DNA from: Pteria penguin
Lineage: Eukaryota; Mollusca; Bivalvia; Pterioida; Pteriidae
Length of the DNA: 64,000 bases
Reading direction: 5' to 3'
Assembly (NCBI GenBank): GCA_035048485.1
Contig: CM068586.1
Span: forward strand, 33,916,563-33,980,562
Numbering within the stretch: the stretch's first letter is position 1; each line of letters starts with the position of its first letter. The notes beneath the pieces were generated by a model that was not told the DNA's origin, did not search any database, and was given only the letters and a program-made list of their open reading frames with translations. Made by a program: the position numbers and the translations under genes. Of the stretch, positions 23,237 to 36,500 are shown one piece after another.

Positions 23237-23639
23237 TATAATAAAAGTTACCTCACTGTCAGGAGTCCCTTTTATGGATTTAAGACAACATTTTGTTTTT
23301 TTTTACACTTTCTCAAAAGAGTACCTAGAGCCTGTAACTAGTTTTTTTTCATATCTATGAATTGCTAAATGATCATAATAAACACAATGTATGCAAATGT
23401 ATTGTAATATGTGTAGCTTTATTCTTGTCAATGTAATATTCTTCTTTTCTTTTTTTTTTTGATTTGTATTGAATGAACACACATAGTAAGCTATTTTATA
23501 TACCGGTACTCTTTATATTATAGCAATTTTTTTTTATTCTTTTCTCAAATGATACAATGTTATTTTTATCTGTATATAATATATAATATATTACATATGT
23601 CATAACTATAGATGTATTATATCTATTGGACTGTTAATA

Positions 23640-24545
23640 AATGAAATAATCAAAGGACTCAAAAGTCCTGAGAGTCGGCTTTGCTGATTTTAAATATGTA
23701 CATGTAATCATTTTACCATTTTAGTGGCGGATTCAGGATTTCAGGAAAATGGGGGGGGCAAATATTAGGTCTTTGTTGAAACTAAATCGTCATTATACCT
23801 ATGTACAAAATGCTAATAAAATTTGCTCTCTTCATACTATCTTACGGCAAAGAGTTTGCAATAGCTTGTATCTGAAATGAACGTGCAATCGACAACTTCA
23901 TGGCAACAAGTTTTACTGCATTGTTGTCACGAGTCGAAGCTGAGCCAAGGAATGACATTCCTTCAGGTGGGACATTAAATAACCATCTTATTCACGATTC
24001 TCATAATGTTTTAACATCATTTATATTTAGAAACATACAACATTTACCTAAATATTTATATTGCATTTTCATTATCAGAGGAAATGCAGGAAGATCGATC
24101 TTTAAATTTGTCATATATGTGAAAAAGAACTAAAGTTCCAGAACATGTTAGGGAAAACTTTAATTGAAATATCTCGATAAAAACAAGCGATACAAGATCA
24201 AGACAAATGCTTTGTCCAGAGAATTGCACAATCGAGTACATCCAACGGTGTCCGTGGTAAACACATCATATTAAAGTAGTCACAACTACATATTATTACG
24301 CGAAATTTGAAAACATTATTGCAACTCCTTTTTCGGGTTATTGAAACTAGTTTATGTTTAGCTTAAATTAACTGAGCTAAAGGTACATTGTGCTGATCAA
24401 GAATTTTTAAGACAACATCAGTAATTTTTCAGCACTTTATTTTTCAGCTGAGTAGTAAGCTCTATATCGGTAGTGAAAGTTATAACCCCTGAAAAGAAAG
24501 TAATTGCAATGATTACGGCTTCACCGAAGCCGACTCAAAAATACT
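23640..24545. repeat. Possible element bounded by GAGTCGGCTT inverted repeats
   Basis: GAGTCGGCTTTGCTGATT at about 23671 and the complement of GAGTCGGCTTCGGTGAAGCC at about 24514-24533 face each other across about 0.85 kb. The interior has no protein-like frame. A short GGATCCAG-element relic (GGCGGATTCAGGATTTCAGG) lies at 23726-23745. The termini are not proven. Confidence 0.35.
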
Positions 24546-24854
24546 TGTTAGAATTTTGTTATATGCAGATCAAAGACGTAAATGAACTGAATATTGGTAT
24601 AATGATTTTATTTACTAGCAAACTAAGAATTTATTAGATATCCAGGCAAAGTGTGATATTATATCAACAATTTTCGAGATCATTCTCTTAATATTGACAC
24701 AGAGTTCAGAAGTCAACCAAGTATTAACAATATCATTTGTTGATAGATCATTATATGAACATTATCCTTTGGTATATTTGACTTTTATAGTCTGTAGAAA
24801 TGCAGAAAACATATAAATATCAATAATTGCAAACAATATTTTTTGCAAAAGTCA

Positions 24855-25022
24855 ATGCAATGGACTTCGCCGCCATTAGCTAGGGTCCTAATGTTAAAGG
24901 AGGAAATAAAACATATTCTCACCAAACTGACGTCAAAAACAATGAAATGTTCATAAGGTCATAAGGTTGCTAACGTTCAACGTCATTTCTAACTCACAGT
25001 ACTCAAGTGCCGCCTAACGGAC
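24855..25022. repeat. Direct repeat, copy 1 (TGGACTTCGCCGCCATT)
   Basis: This block (TGGACTTCGCCGCCATTAGC, GGTCCTAATGTT, GAGGAAATAAAAC, AACGTTCAACGTCATTTCTAA) recurs in the same orientation at 26755-26925. On the minus strand it reads ATGGCGGCGAAGTCCAT downstream of a pyrimidine tract. It may be a duplicated promoter-like or mobile sequence. Confidence 0.75.
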
Positions 25023-26754
25023 AGCAAAGCTCATTATAACAACATTTACTATAGTAGGCATATCTCATGATTGAAACATAATTAGTAATTAAACCTACTA
25101 ATTTGGTGGAAATTAGAGAAAATCGGGACTAAATACCATGATAAATAAATAAACATGCTTGAAAACTAATAAACGACTTCTTAAGCAATTAAATTAGGCC
25201 AATAAAATAAAACATGAAGGGCATTTCGGTTGATTGTAGGGGCATTTCTGTATTTAAATGGGGCATTTTGGTCAATGCGGGGCATTTTGGTAAATCGTGT
25301 TACCAAGTAGAACCTAAATTTTAGGTTCTGGGCAATTTATCAAGATTGGTGGAGTCACCGTAAACAAACATATCTTTTACTTGGCCTTAATAACTTCCGT
25401 AAGAAAATAGTTATTTCAATTTCATCTCTTCACACAAGTACTGACTCAGATTTAACTGCAGTAAGCTATACCAAATCAATAGCAGCAATCTCCGAAGCAG
25501 AGTTACAGTCCTTGCACTCCCTTTAATCTCTATCAACTACTGAATAGTAGTCCTTAGTCAGAAGGCAAAAAATATTGACTGTTTTGGGTGTTTTGGGAAA
25601 AATGTCATCGTATTCAAGTTATCTGGGCGAAAATTAGTCAATGAAGGATTCATTCAGAAATTACAAGACGTGTTAGGTGCAAATGATAGTGTGTTATTGA
25701 CAAACTGTACACTGATTTGCATGCTGAGAAAATATAGTACGGTATAAATTCAGGGGTGATATCATGAAGAAGCCCGATTAAAGCTCAATGTAACATGGTA
25801 AATGCTTTAAATTTAACTAATAAAGCCACTGAAGACTAAGTCCTATTGTCTAGAGGCAAAAATCTGATTTACAAGAATCTTGTAAAACCTGGGACGTTGG
25901 CAGAGGTGTGTGTGGATTGTAAAGGAACGACAACTCTGCTTTGAAGATTGCAATAGCAGTTCTTTGTTCCACTCCACATTCAAAATCTGAGCACCCCCTC
26001 ACATTTTTTCATTACTTTTTCCAACACTAATAAAAAGCACACAATTCGTCCTTTTTGGCAATCATGGTATATATAGATATATATTTGATATATAGATTCT
26101 GTTTCTTATAACAAACCCATATTATGAATATCAGAGGCAACTCGCTCGTACTTTTTAATATATTAACCTTTCGTTAAAAAAATATGCCATGAAAAACTTT
26201 CAAATGAATTATACTGGAGAGTTTATAAATACTTTAATGTAAAATATGTTCTTAAATCATATATATATATCACGATTTGATCCGTCAAAAATCAGACATG
26301 TTTCCTCACCTAAATCCACGTGCAAAGAGGAGATAACTACGGGATTGCAACACGTTCGATAACTGAAGTTGGGTTTTTGGGGGTTCTTTTTTGGTTTTTT
26401 TTTTCTTTTTTCGGTTTGTTTGTTTGTTTGTTTTTTTTGGGGGGGGGGGTGTTTCCTTCTTTTTTTTACATTCTCCTTAATCTAATTCTGAGGCAAATTT
26501 ATTTTGTTGTGTCATTGTCATTTTTGTACTTATAGACCCTTTCGCTGTTACTGCGAGACTAACTTCTTGGTTGAAAAATGATAACGTTTCCCAGAAATAT
26601 TTTGACATCATAATAAAAATTTAATGGATCTGACATCATATTACAGTTATCATTTTGCCAACTAAAATGTTAGTCCCGCAGTAACGTCAAAAGGGTCAAC
26701 GTCAAATTCTAGAGTTAAAAAAAAAGAGGGAAAATATATAAGATCAATAGACGA

Positions 26755-26930
26755 TGGACTTCGCCGCCATTACTGCATTAGCTGCGGTCCTAATGTTGAG
26801 GGAGGAAATAAAACGCATTCCCGCAAAAATGACGTAAAAACAATCATAAACGTTCTTATGGCGTCATAGGGTTTCTAGCGTTCAACGTCATGTTCTAATT
26901 CATAGTACTTACACAATAAATTTAGCGGGA
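26755..26930. repeat. Direct repeat, copy 2
   Basis: Second copy of the block at 24855, about 80% alike by eye, with a small insertion (ACTGCATTAGC for AGC). It lies outside the inverted-repeat-bounded region, so the duplication is not simply an end of that structure. Confidence 0.75.
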
Positions 26931-27009
26931 TTGAACGGGATAATACAGCCTCAGTAGTTCTCAGACCGCCCAATATGACCCTGTATCATCCTGTACATTT
27001 ACAACCAGG

Positions 27010-27164
27010 CAATGACGGATTTAGAGAGGGGGGGGGGGGCGCCCGTCCCCGAGAAGTGATAAAAATGTTTACAAAAAAACCCCAGTATATTGGCTCATTT
27101 TCTGTCAAAACCGACAAGATTCGCCCCAACGAGCCCGGCAAGGGGGGCGCTGATTCCGCCATTG
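27010..27164. mobile_element. GGATCCAG-type TIR element with near-perfect 5-bp TSD
   Basis: The left end CAATGACGGATTTAGAG and right end GATTCCGCCATTG are inverted. Flanks CCAGG (27005-27009) and CTAGG (27165-27169) match 4 of 5. The interior has a G run and GACAAGATTCGCCCC. A chance 65-codon frame crosses it. Confidence 0.75.
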
Positions 27165-27169
27165 CTAGG

Positions 27170-29075
27170 TGACCAAGCGTGTATCTAATTTATATCTTTA
27201 GTCTCCATCATTTTATACAAACTTCATTTGGGAAGTATTTATTGATAAGACATGAGGTTATGAAAGAAAAAATTTAGATTAGGATTTAACGTCGACATTC
27301 AAAGTAAAACGCCGATGCTTTGCTGAATAACTAACAGTTGGTCCCAGTAGCCTGGTGTAGACTGGAGTTACCTGCTCTTGCTTGCTGTTGCTGCGCTAGG
27401 ATATTTTAAGATCTAGACAAGTGTAAGTATCTATGGGTCCCAGTTTCGGAAAACACATAGTAATCATGTGACGTGCTTAATCCAATAAAATCAGTTTATT
27501 TCTTGACAGTTTTAGACTACTAAAATTGTAATTCACTTACATTTGTATCTTCATCGGTACTGGCTACTGAATTCAACCGATAATACCTTTCTAATTATGG
27601 CCGTTTAATTTATAATTACATTATGCCATTTCTAGTTTATCAATCACTAGTACAAGAACATGGAAATGTATATAAAATATGGCGATCGGGAAACATCCAG
27701 TATTTTCAATTCAAGAATTTTTTACAGTGATGAAAACTTATTTCGAAATCATGAAATATGTTACTTTATCTAAACTATTTATTATAAAGTGCTTATCCAA
27801 TACAGTCTTTAGAATAACAGTAGATTTTCTACATTATTGATAACATAAAATAAGAATAAATTTTCTAAATTATTAAAGATATGGAAAAACAATAAATTTT
27901 CTAAATTTATTAAAATACCATATATGTATATCTTAAACCATGACACATAACTACCAAAGGTCTCAGTTTCTACGTTTACCACGGTTTTATATGTATTTTG
28001 GCCTATTTTATATCAAGTATTTCTATATTCCATAGATCCAGGGCTAATCTTGTCACGCTTCAGCCATTTCTATGTCTTATCCACTTCAATTTATTTTATG
28101 AGTATCTTTATTGAATATCTATAAATAGAGCGAAATAGATTTTTCTCTTGAATCTCGTCACAGGCTAAGATTAAGGTGTTTTATTGGGTAATCATCAAAT
28201 CCACATTAATCTTGACTTCTTAATTAAAACATGAATATAGACGACCTCGCGGTTCTTTGGCAATATTTGTTACTCACGTTCCATATGTTCTGGAAACGTT
28301 TAGAAAGACATGTACAAGTAAGAAAGTTGTTTTGTAAACAAGCCCTATAGCCAGGCAATAAGCCGAGATCGAGGTATTCAGCGCTCCTTCAGGTCTGAAT
28401 GCGAACGGCCGTTAAACTGTTTTATACTACATAGTCTATGAATGGGAAATTGGCCAACAGATATAGCCTTCATTCGAGTAATATTCCGTTTTGAATAATC
28501 TCAATTGCTGTGTTGTTTATTCCATGTTCAATATTTTCTCACATTGGAGAATTGAGAAAGGTTACTTTTATACATCAGTGCCATATACATGGCCAAATAC
28601 ATGGATTGCACACGAGTAAATTAATTATTTACTGAACCGGTGAATTATCACTTCATACCTGCGAAAAGGTTACCCGTGGCGGTTCATGCTATAGATCTTA
28701 CATTGATGTCGAAGTGGAATACACAATATATGATTTGATATAATCTGATTGATCATCGATCTCTGATCGGCATTGGACACGTAGATTATTGAAGGGACCT
28801 GTATGGGACAGAGAGTCGTGGTCTCTAATGAACCGTGACAAGACGTAAGAACAAGCTTATACATATTTAAAAAGTGAATAGGTTCATATCCGTTGGAAAT
28901 TTATTTACTCATGTTGATTGGGATTAAAGTGAAGGGATATGGCACGACGAAATAATGGTGCTCAAGTGTATGTTTGTGTAACATGATCAGTTGTACATTT
29001 TAAAACTATGGAATGTGATTTTCATTTTACCAAAGCGAAGAAGAAATCTAATATTTGATTTAATAATATTTCACC
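27170..29075. other. Intergenic, upstream of the cystin-like gene
   Basis: AT-rich sequence without recognisable repeats or exons. It should contain the promoter and any 5' UTR exon of the + strand cystin-like gene, but no TATA box, CpG cluster or splice acceptor stands out close to the start codon. Confidence 0.4.
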
Positions 29076-30487
29076 ATGGGGTCAGGGGGAAGTAAGGAAG
29101 AAACGAATACTGCACGAACAAATCAGACTCAGAAAAATACTTCAAACAGTTCACGGAATGGTACCATTCAACGTGAAAATGCCAAACAGAGCTGGTCACC
29201 ACAGAAGTCGACTACACACAACAATGTCCCGAAAAAATCTCAGAATGTGGTACAATATGACAGTGATGGTGATTCAGATGAGGACTTGAACTTAAAATCG
29301 ACAGGGAATAATAACTATAGAACTACTTATGATAACAGCAACAAAACTGAAACGGACAACAATACTTATAACAATCGTGTGTCGGCGCCGGTCTCCCAGG
29401 ATAGGACGGACTACCCAGAGACTTATGCTCAACGTAATCAGCGGGCGCAATACACCAACCAACAGTTCATTCGTCAGAAAACGATATACAGAGACCCTGA
29501 CGAATGGGAAGTGGATGATGAGGTAAGAACTCAGGAAGTATTAACCCACCCCAGGGTTTTTTTCTTTTTCTTTTTCACCCCTCATTAAATAGAAATCACT
29601 AAAATAATAACACCCGACACGAAACGGAAGACGAAAATTCCTCTCCGAAAATTTTCAAACAAATGTTTAATATTAATCTCAGGAAAGAAATTTTCACATT
29701 CCTCCATGGCACCTGATTCCTTATCTGGTTTTGGGGGAGGGTTATCCGTGATAAGCTTTCCTCCTTATTTTGTCTTTTTATACCGATTTTCCAACGGAGC
29801 ATTACTCGATAACTTATTGTTTTACTTCCAACCCCCAGTTAGACTCACCGATGCCATATATGCAAAATATATAAAACAGTGCAACTGGACTTTTAACCGT
29901 TTAGAAGTTGGCCGTTTGCTAATATATAGGTCACGACTGATAGGCTGTTACTACAATACCCGCTTTGATATCATAATTTACAGTGTATCATGTATATGGG
30001 TATTTAAATGTTCTATTGTGGTTTCTGAGAGATTATTTTAGTGTACATACCTGAACATATGAAATATAACGACGCGGTTACCCATGCTTCAATACTAAGT
30101 TATACAAGATCCCAATAGACTTCTATCTAGTCAAGTTCGGTGAAGTCTGCAATAACGATCTCCTATATTCAGAAACCATCTGCTTATAGAAGCCACTTCT
30201 CAGATTTCCAATTCCTCCATTTTTTTCTTGCAAAATAAACTCTCGTGTAATGGTCACCTCTGTATAAAGGTCACCTCTGCATAAAGTTCACCTCTGTGTA
30301 AAGACTTTTTATGTATCCCTTTGGTTGACCATTATACACTGGTTTTCACTGCCTCATAATTCTTAGTCTAAGACAGTCCGTCACTCAAATGTATGTAGTA
30401 GTCCTTGCATTTCATGATATATGCGATAATTAAATAGATTAATTAATACTTTCATGCTTTGTATGGATTATATGTATTTATAAAATG

Positions 30488-30571
<84 letters not shown>

Positions 30572-33500
30572 TCCATGAAATCTACTGAGCCCATTTTTTC
30601 AACATTACACTTTATCAGACAGCATTGATATCTTATCAGGGCACACGGCGTTAACCGCTCTTAAAATAAAAATCCTCATTATTTCACGATTCATTACTCA
30701 GGATCGTATAATCATTAAATAAATATTCATTATTTGTTCTGTAAGCATATAGTCCATGGAACACATGAAATATTTAATAAACATAATATTCAATTGATTG
30801 ATACGCATGTACATGTACATCAATACATCTCTCATTGAACAAACACGTTAGTGGCTTCAAAAGTGATGCATAGTACGCATCTCTTCGCTTTGATCAAAAA
30901 AGGCATGGTGGATTTTTACGACATATTTATCGTAGTTTCTCTAATGTGCTATTTCTTTTCGAAGCTAGTCAAGTGAAAACTATATGTTTTAACGTAGTAA
31001 GCAGTGAGAAAATTGACATTTCCGAGAGTGACACATTTCACAATAAATACAGAAATAATTCATACTGCCAAGCTAAATAAATGATTACATGAAAACTCGA
31101 AACTTTGGCCTCCTTTTTCCGACACAGTTAAAGCCCACCTTTAGACTGCGAGAGCGTAAGTGTGTTCTCAGTTCTGTCTGCCATGATTACTTTTGTATTC
31201 TTGGTTGGTTGGTTGATTGGTGTTTTACGTCGCTTTCAACAATTTTTCAGTCATATCGCGACATGCTAGCAGGAGTTAACCAAACTCTTAAACATAATGG
31301 CGCAATCCGAGAATCGAACAGGGATCGTCGGCGCCGCAAGCCAAGAGCTTTACCACTACACCAAGCCTAGCTATATTAATGTACTAATAATGTCGTAACT
31401 CTAGTATATAGGGGCAGGCGTGGTGTAGTGGTTAAGCGCTTGGCTTGCGGCGCCGACGATCCGGGTTCGATTCCCGGGTTTGCGCCACTATGTTTAAGAG
31501 GTTGGTAACCTCCTGCTTCCATGTCGCGATATAACTGAAATATTGTTGAAAGTGACGTAAAACACCAATCAACCAACCAACCAACTCTAGTATATACATG
31601 TATAAACAGAGGGGGCAGAATATGTACCGAGACATATCCGAGCACCGAGCTGGCAGGTGTGTTTACATTATTGTCATTTGTCAAATAATCATAAACCTTT
31701 ATAAGACTATAAATACTCATGGGCAGCTTACAAGGTTTCCTTGTTTCACCGGTATAAAATATTTTGAATATTATTTCAGAATTCTTATTTTTGTAGCAAG
31801 GACCTCGGGAGTCTATGGTACACCACAGCGAGCTTTGTCCCTCTGGTGAACACCCATCATTATTACGTTTTTCAATCATAAGTGTAAATTTGCCTTTGTT
31901 TGATGTACTATCAACTCCCAATTCCATTCGGCCCTAATCTCCATATGTATAATATGTATAATGCTCATTTCACACTCTCCGACTAGTAACTGTCTAATCA
32001 ATGGAGTAGGGTCTTGTGTTATATGACCACTGTTTTCTTGATTACATTCAGACTAATGTAGTAGCGGATTTAGAGGGGGCGGCCCCCATTTTTGCCACAT
32101 ATTTAATATTAAAACTCAAGGTTTTGACACCCCAAAATGGCTGAGTAGTTTGGCAATTACTTGATTTTCACATCCCCCCTTTTCGGAAATCCTGGATCCG
32201 CCACTGCAATGGCGCGATGATAACATTACAAGTCTGAATCTGGACATGATAATCATTGTTTTGAAATTCACCATATGTACGTGAGTTTCTCCTGATCTTT
32301 AGAAACATTTTATTAAAGGAATATGAAATTAATACATGTACTGGCTAGTGTCGACACTATAAGGTATATCAGCATTGGATACATGTGTAAGTACAAAAAA
32401 ATAAAACCGATTTTTGTGAAACTTGGTCCAGGCATTTTTTTTTCTTTTTATTATGAGACCTTCTGCACACCCACATATAAACAGTTTGCAATGCCATATT
32501 TTCTTAAATTCGTCAGGTTAAAATATATGGGTATAGTCCGAGATTCTCTGCCCTTCTCCCACTTTTGATATCGGCGGTTTGTGGGAGAGGGTCAGAGAGA
32601 CTTTGTTCATCAAAAGTTGGAATTTCAGCGATACCAGCGGGTATCGCGCTGCACAAGCCTCCGGCGACATATAAACGCTTGCCCAGTGAACTTGCAACCT
32701 ATAATCCAATAAATGAACATTTAACTTACTCGATTACAGCAATATCTGTTCCAAATAAGATTTATAACTTCTACTAGCTGCCGTTTTATCTGAACACACA
32801 CAGCGATTCTCCATTTCGTCATTTATGTATAGAGTATGACGTCAGATCTCGCCGAACGCGACTTTGCTCATTCGTGACGAAGTTGCATCGCGTTTTTCTT
32901 TACAAAAATGTGTCAGCTGCTGAAGTGTCACGAATGCAATGTCGCTTTATGCGAGATCTGACGCCATCCTCTCCCACAAACCGCCGATATCAAAAGTGGG
33001 AGAAAGGCATAGCATATCAGACTAACATGGGTACTGATATATTATAGAACTACCTCGTTTTTAGTACAGAAAAGTGTGGCCTAGTGGATAAGGTGCTCGT
33101 CTCGTGATGGAGAGGTCTCGGGTTCGACTCCCGCCCTGAGCGCACCGATGCTCTGTATTTCGGATGAGACATTTAAAACCAAGGTCCCGTGTCACGGTAG
33201 GCGTGGCACGTAAAAGATCCTTCACTGCTTCTGGTGGGTCCGTTGTAGAGGTCTAAATATGTATGCAATAACTTTTTTTCTGGGTAGTAGCCTAGACCAG
33301 CCATTTAAGGATTAAATCATTTACATTTTCCTCTATGCCAAAAATGCAAATATACGTTCAAATTCAGACATCAATTTTTTGACATGACTAGCACACAAAT
33401 GGTGCAGATTTGTGGAGAATTCGCCTTCTGATCAAAAGAGGTCACGCGAGTCCATGCAAATAAAAAAAATTTATCAGGCCGAGAATCAATAGGGAGGAAT

Positions 33501-36500
33501 CTTTATTAGTATTATATCAAATCCCTCTTTTTTATTTATCGGTTTGTTTCGGGAAATGTAAATACCCACTTTAAAGTAGTAAACACAACTATTGATTTTA
33601 TGTAAATCATTCATTTTATTGATATAGAGACTACGTGACTTTTTCTTTTCTTTTTTTCTTTTTTTTTTTTTTGCAGACTAGTGTAGGGAGTTTCGATGTC
33701 TCTAAATTCAAAAAAGCCAACAAGCAAGTCGAGGTATGTAATGGTTTTACACTCCAGGTGATTTCTCACATGTTATTTATATGTATATGAAGCAAATGCG
33801 GCCTACAATCCAAATGTATCCTGGAGAGAGAGAGAGAGAGAGGTATCTGGTAAAATAATTCATTCATAGCCTTATCTGTCGAACCCACTAATGTGCTACA
33901 TGTCTATTAGAATTCATAAGCAAGGCTGCAAATTGGATACTAATACATTTAATATGATTTTCTGTTATTTGATGTAATTGACATGCAAAGTTTTAAAGAC
34001 GCTTTACAGTATAAATGATAATGATACACACATATGTCACCTTGGAAGGGAGATAAAACAGAGCTGGAGGAGACAGACGGACACAATGCCCACGAATCAA
34101 GTGATAACTAAGTATGGCTATGCTTGGAAAATGACAAAAACTATCTCAATGAAACGAATCCCGTTCTACAATGATAGTAAGGAGCATATGTGTATATGTT
34201 CATTACTAGTCACATGAGTGGGGCATTAGTTATGCGGGCGACATGTTAAATAACCAACTTCGTCCGGTCATTGGACTACATGTAGAATACAAAGTCCCTT
34301 TAACATTGTTATAAATACATGTATATTAGAAAAAGGGACGCATATTTATATCCGTTTTACTTGTTTCAGACGAAAAAGGAAATTTTTGCTATGACCCCAG
34401 GTAAGTTTCTTTCGCTAGCAAGTTTCTGCATAATGATATGAGCTACATGTATAATCAATGTACGTCTTTTTCACGATTATTATTTAGTTTCGTCGATTAT
34501 GTCTGGAAACCTATTAGCACTAAAATTTAACATTCTTCATCCCGAATTTACCCACACGATGAAACTCGTATTCCATTAAAACAAGCGCAATACTTACGGT
34601 GCATTATACGCCCATCGTTTAATTTCATGGTGGCCACTTTCTACAAAGGGCGAAAACTTTAATAAAATTTGGTCACACACAATGAAAATCGAACCGAATA
34701 TGTATTTTTTGCATGATGTAATTACACAGTAAAATAATTGTGTTCAATATCTATGACGCTGCATCAGGTTTGTCGAGGTCATAACACTCGGTCTTCCCAT
34801 TAAGAGGAAAAATATACGACCGTGACCTTGGCCTAAAATACATGACCTTATAATCAAGGTTTTTAAAACTATGACACAAGCTGTTCTTGATAAAAGTATT
34901 TCGTTTCAGTATGGACTTACTCCAGTTAAATGTGTAGACAATATAGTCTGAAGAAACAGATTCCTTGACTTTGGATATATATGTATGACTTTAGGTCGTA
35001 GACATGGCACACTCCCTCCCATAAACAGCAGTTCTGATAGGCGTAGGAACAAAGGGTTGTGAAAAAAGGATCCCACCCTACCTAAACCTTTTGACTGACT
35101 TTAATAAAATACATAATTATGTAATGTTACACGAAAAAATTTAAGCTATACTATGGTCACAGGAAAAATAAAATGGGATTTCCTCCCTTTATTCGCTTTG
35201 CTTCTTACACCTGTTTCTACCAAGTATGAACGTTAACATTTCTAATGAAGGGTTTAAAATATGGGTTGGACAAGAAAATTTCTTCTTAGTTGACAGTGAC
35301 CTTGGATGCACGACTTTGATTGAAGATTATGGCTCGCTCCCTCCCATAAAAACAATTCTATCAAATATAAATTTACTCTAAAAACACGTGGTAAGAGAAT
35401 TTCTTCAGAGTTAGCAGCATCGCTGATCCAGAATGATAGTCAATACACTATCTTTAAGAGAAACTTTTCCGCTTAATATGAATTCAGAGAACGGTCGATA
35501 TGTGAAAAGAGCACAAATTGTGGTTATATAGCGTTAAATTTTGTTAGGGTTTCGGCGAGGTCAATTATTTCAATTTGATTTATTCCATTATCAAACGTTC
35601 AAATAAAGTGTCATGCAGAATGGTTTAATTCTATTTATCGATAGAATAAAACTCAATAAAATCCAAATCCCATTTATTAATTCATTGTTGAACAGAATAT
35701 TTTGAAATTATGACTATTAGTATTTTTGTCAGTTTATGACGCCGAACCCAGGTTATACAATTTTATCTATGGACCCAAATACTGAGAATTTCAGAATGGC
35801 GGCTTTTTTTCCCTTCGAGGTGACTGCCACTTTATATATTGTTGAAGCCTATGAAATCCCTCAGATTTCCATATTCAGATATTTAAACTCCAATGAGCAG
35901 ACCGCAATTCTCTTTTTCTAAATCCATGTTTCTATCAGCTTTGCATAAAATTTGTCCGAGAGATTTCATTTATACAACCATGGGATTTGTGCGACTCCGC
36001 TAAGACTCGCAGTTCAACTGTTTCTGATGATAATTAAACTCCTACACAACTAGTTTAAGGCCTACCATTTTTTAAGGTTAGTTACATATATACAAGAACA
36101 TGTACTCTTGTTATGCGAGTTATCTTTCTTGTGGATAGTAAATAGCTTCTCGAACAACCTATCATAATTTCCACTTATATACACTCCACGCCATAATTTG
36201 TAATTACAGCCTACATACCTTAATCAGATATATTTGTCTCTGCCTTAATCGGTAAGATGCTTGGCTCTTGACCGAAAGGTGTCATGTTCGAATCCCAGTT
36301 GTGTGTGAACAGAGACTAGGAAATCATATCAGTCATCGTCGAAATCCCACAGTCGGTTGTGCTTCTTTGACCTTGAAACAGAGCCTGGGTTTCCAACGAT
36401 GCATATTAGACTGCATGGCATACGTAATCTGAAAAAAGTGAAGTAATTGAACAAATTGAAGCTCTGTGTAAAGTTAGAAGGGTTTGGATAACAAACACGG

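Larger units (their letters stand above)
22140..25310. mobile_element. Inverted-repeat-bounded 3.2-kb region (possible large DNA element)
   Basis: About 85 bp at 22140-22225 (TAGTAGAACC, ATTTACCGAAATGCC, AAAATGCCCCGTTCAAATAC) recurs in inverse orientation at 25217-25310. Each arm is itself built of about 22-bp iterations of GGGGCATTTYGGT, like the iterated subterminal sites of some DNA transposons. No transposase frame was found inside, and a smaller element (22545-23236) is nested in it. The exact termini and target duplication were not determined. It lies 5' of RPLP0. Confidence 0.55.

Noticed and set aside
29706..30041. 111-codon plus-strand frame after exon 1 of the cystin-like gene
   Set aside because: Lies in intron 1; no splice-consistent extension and no recognisable domain.
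31376..31927. 183-codon minus-strand frame
   Set aside because: Over half is the antisense of a SINE; it has no conserved protein features.
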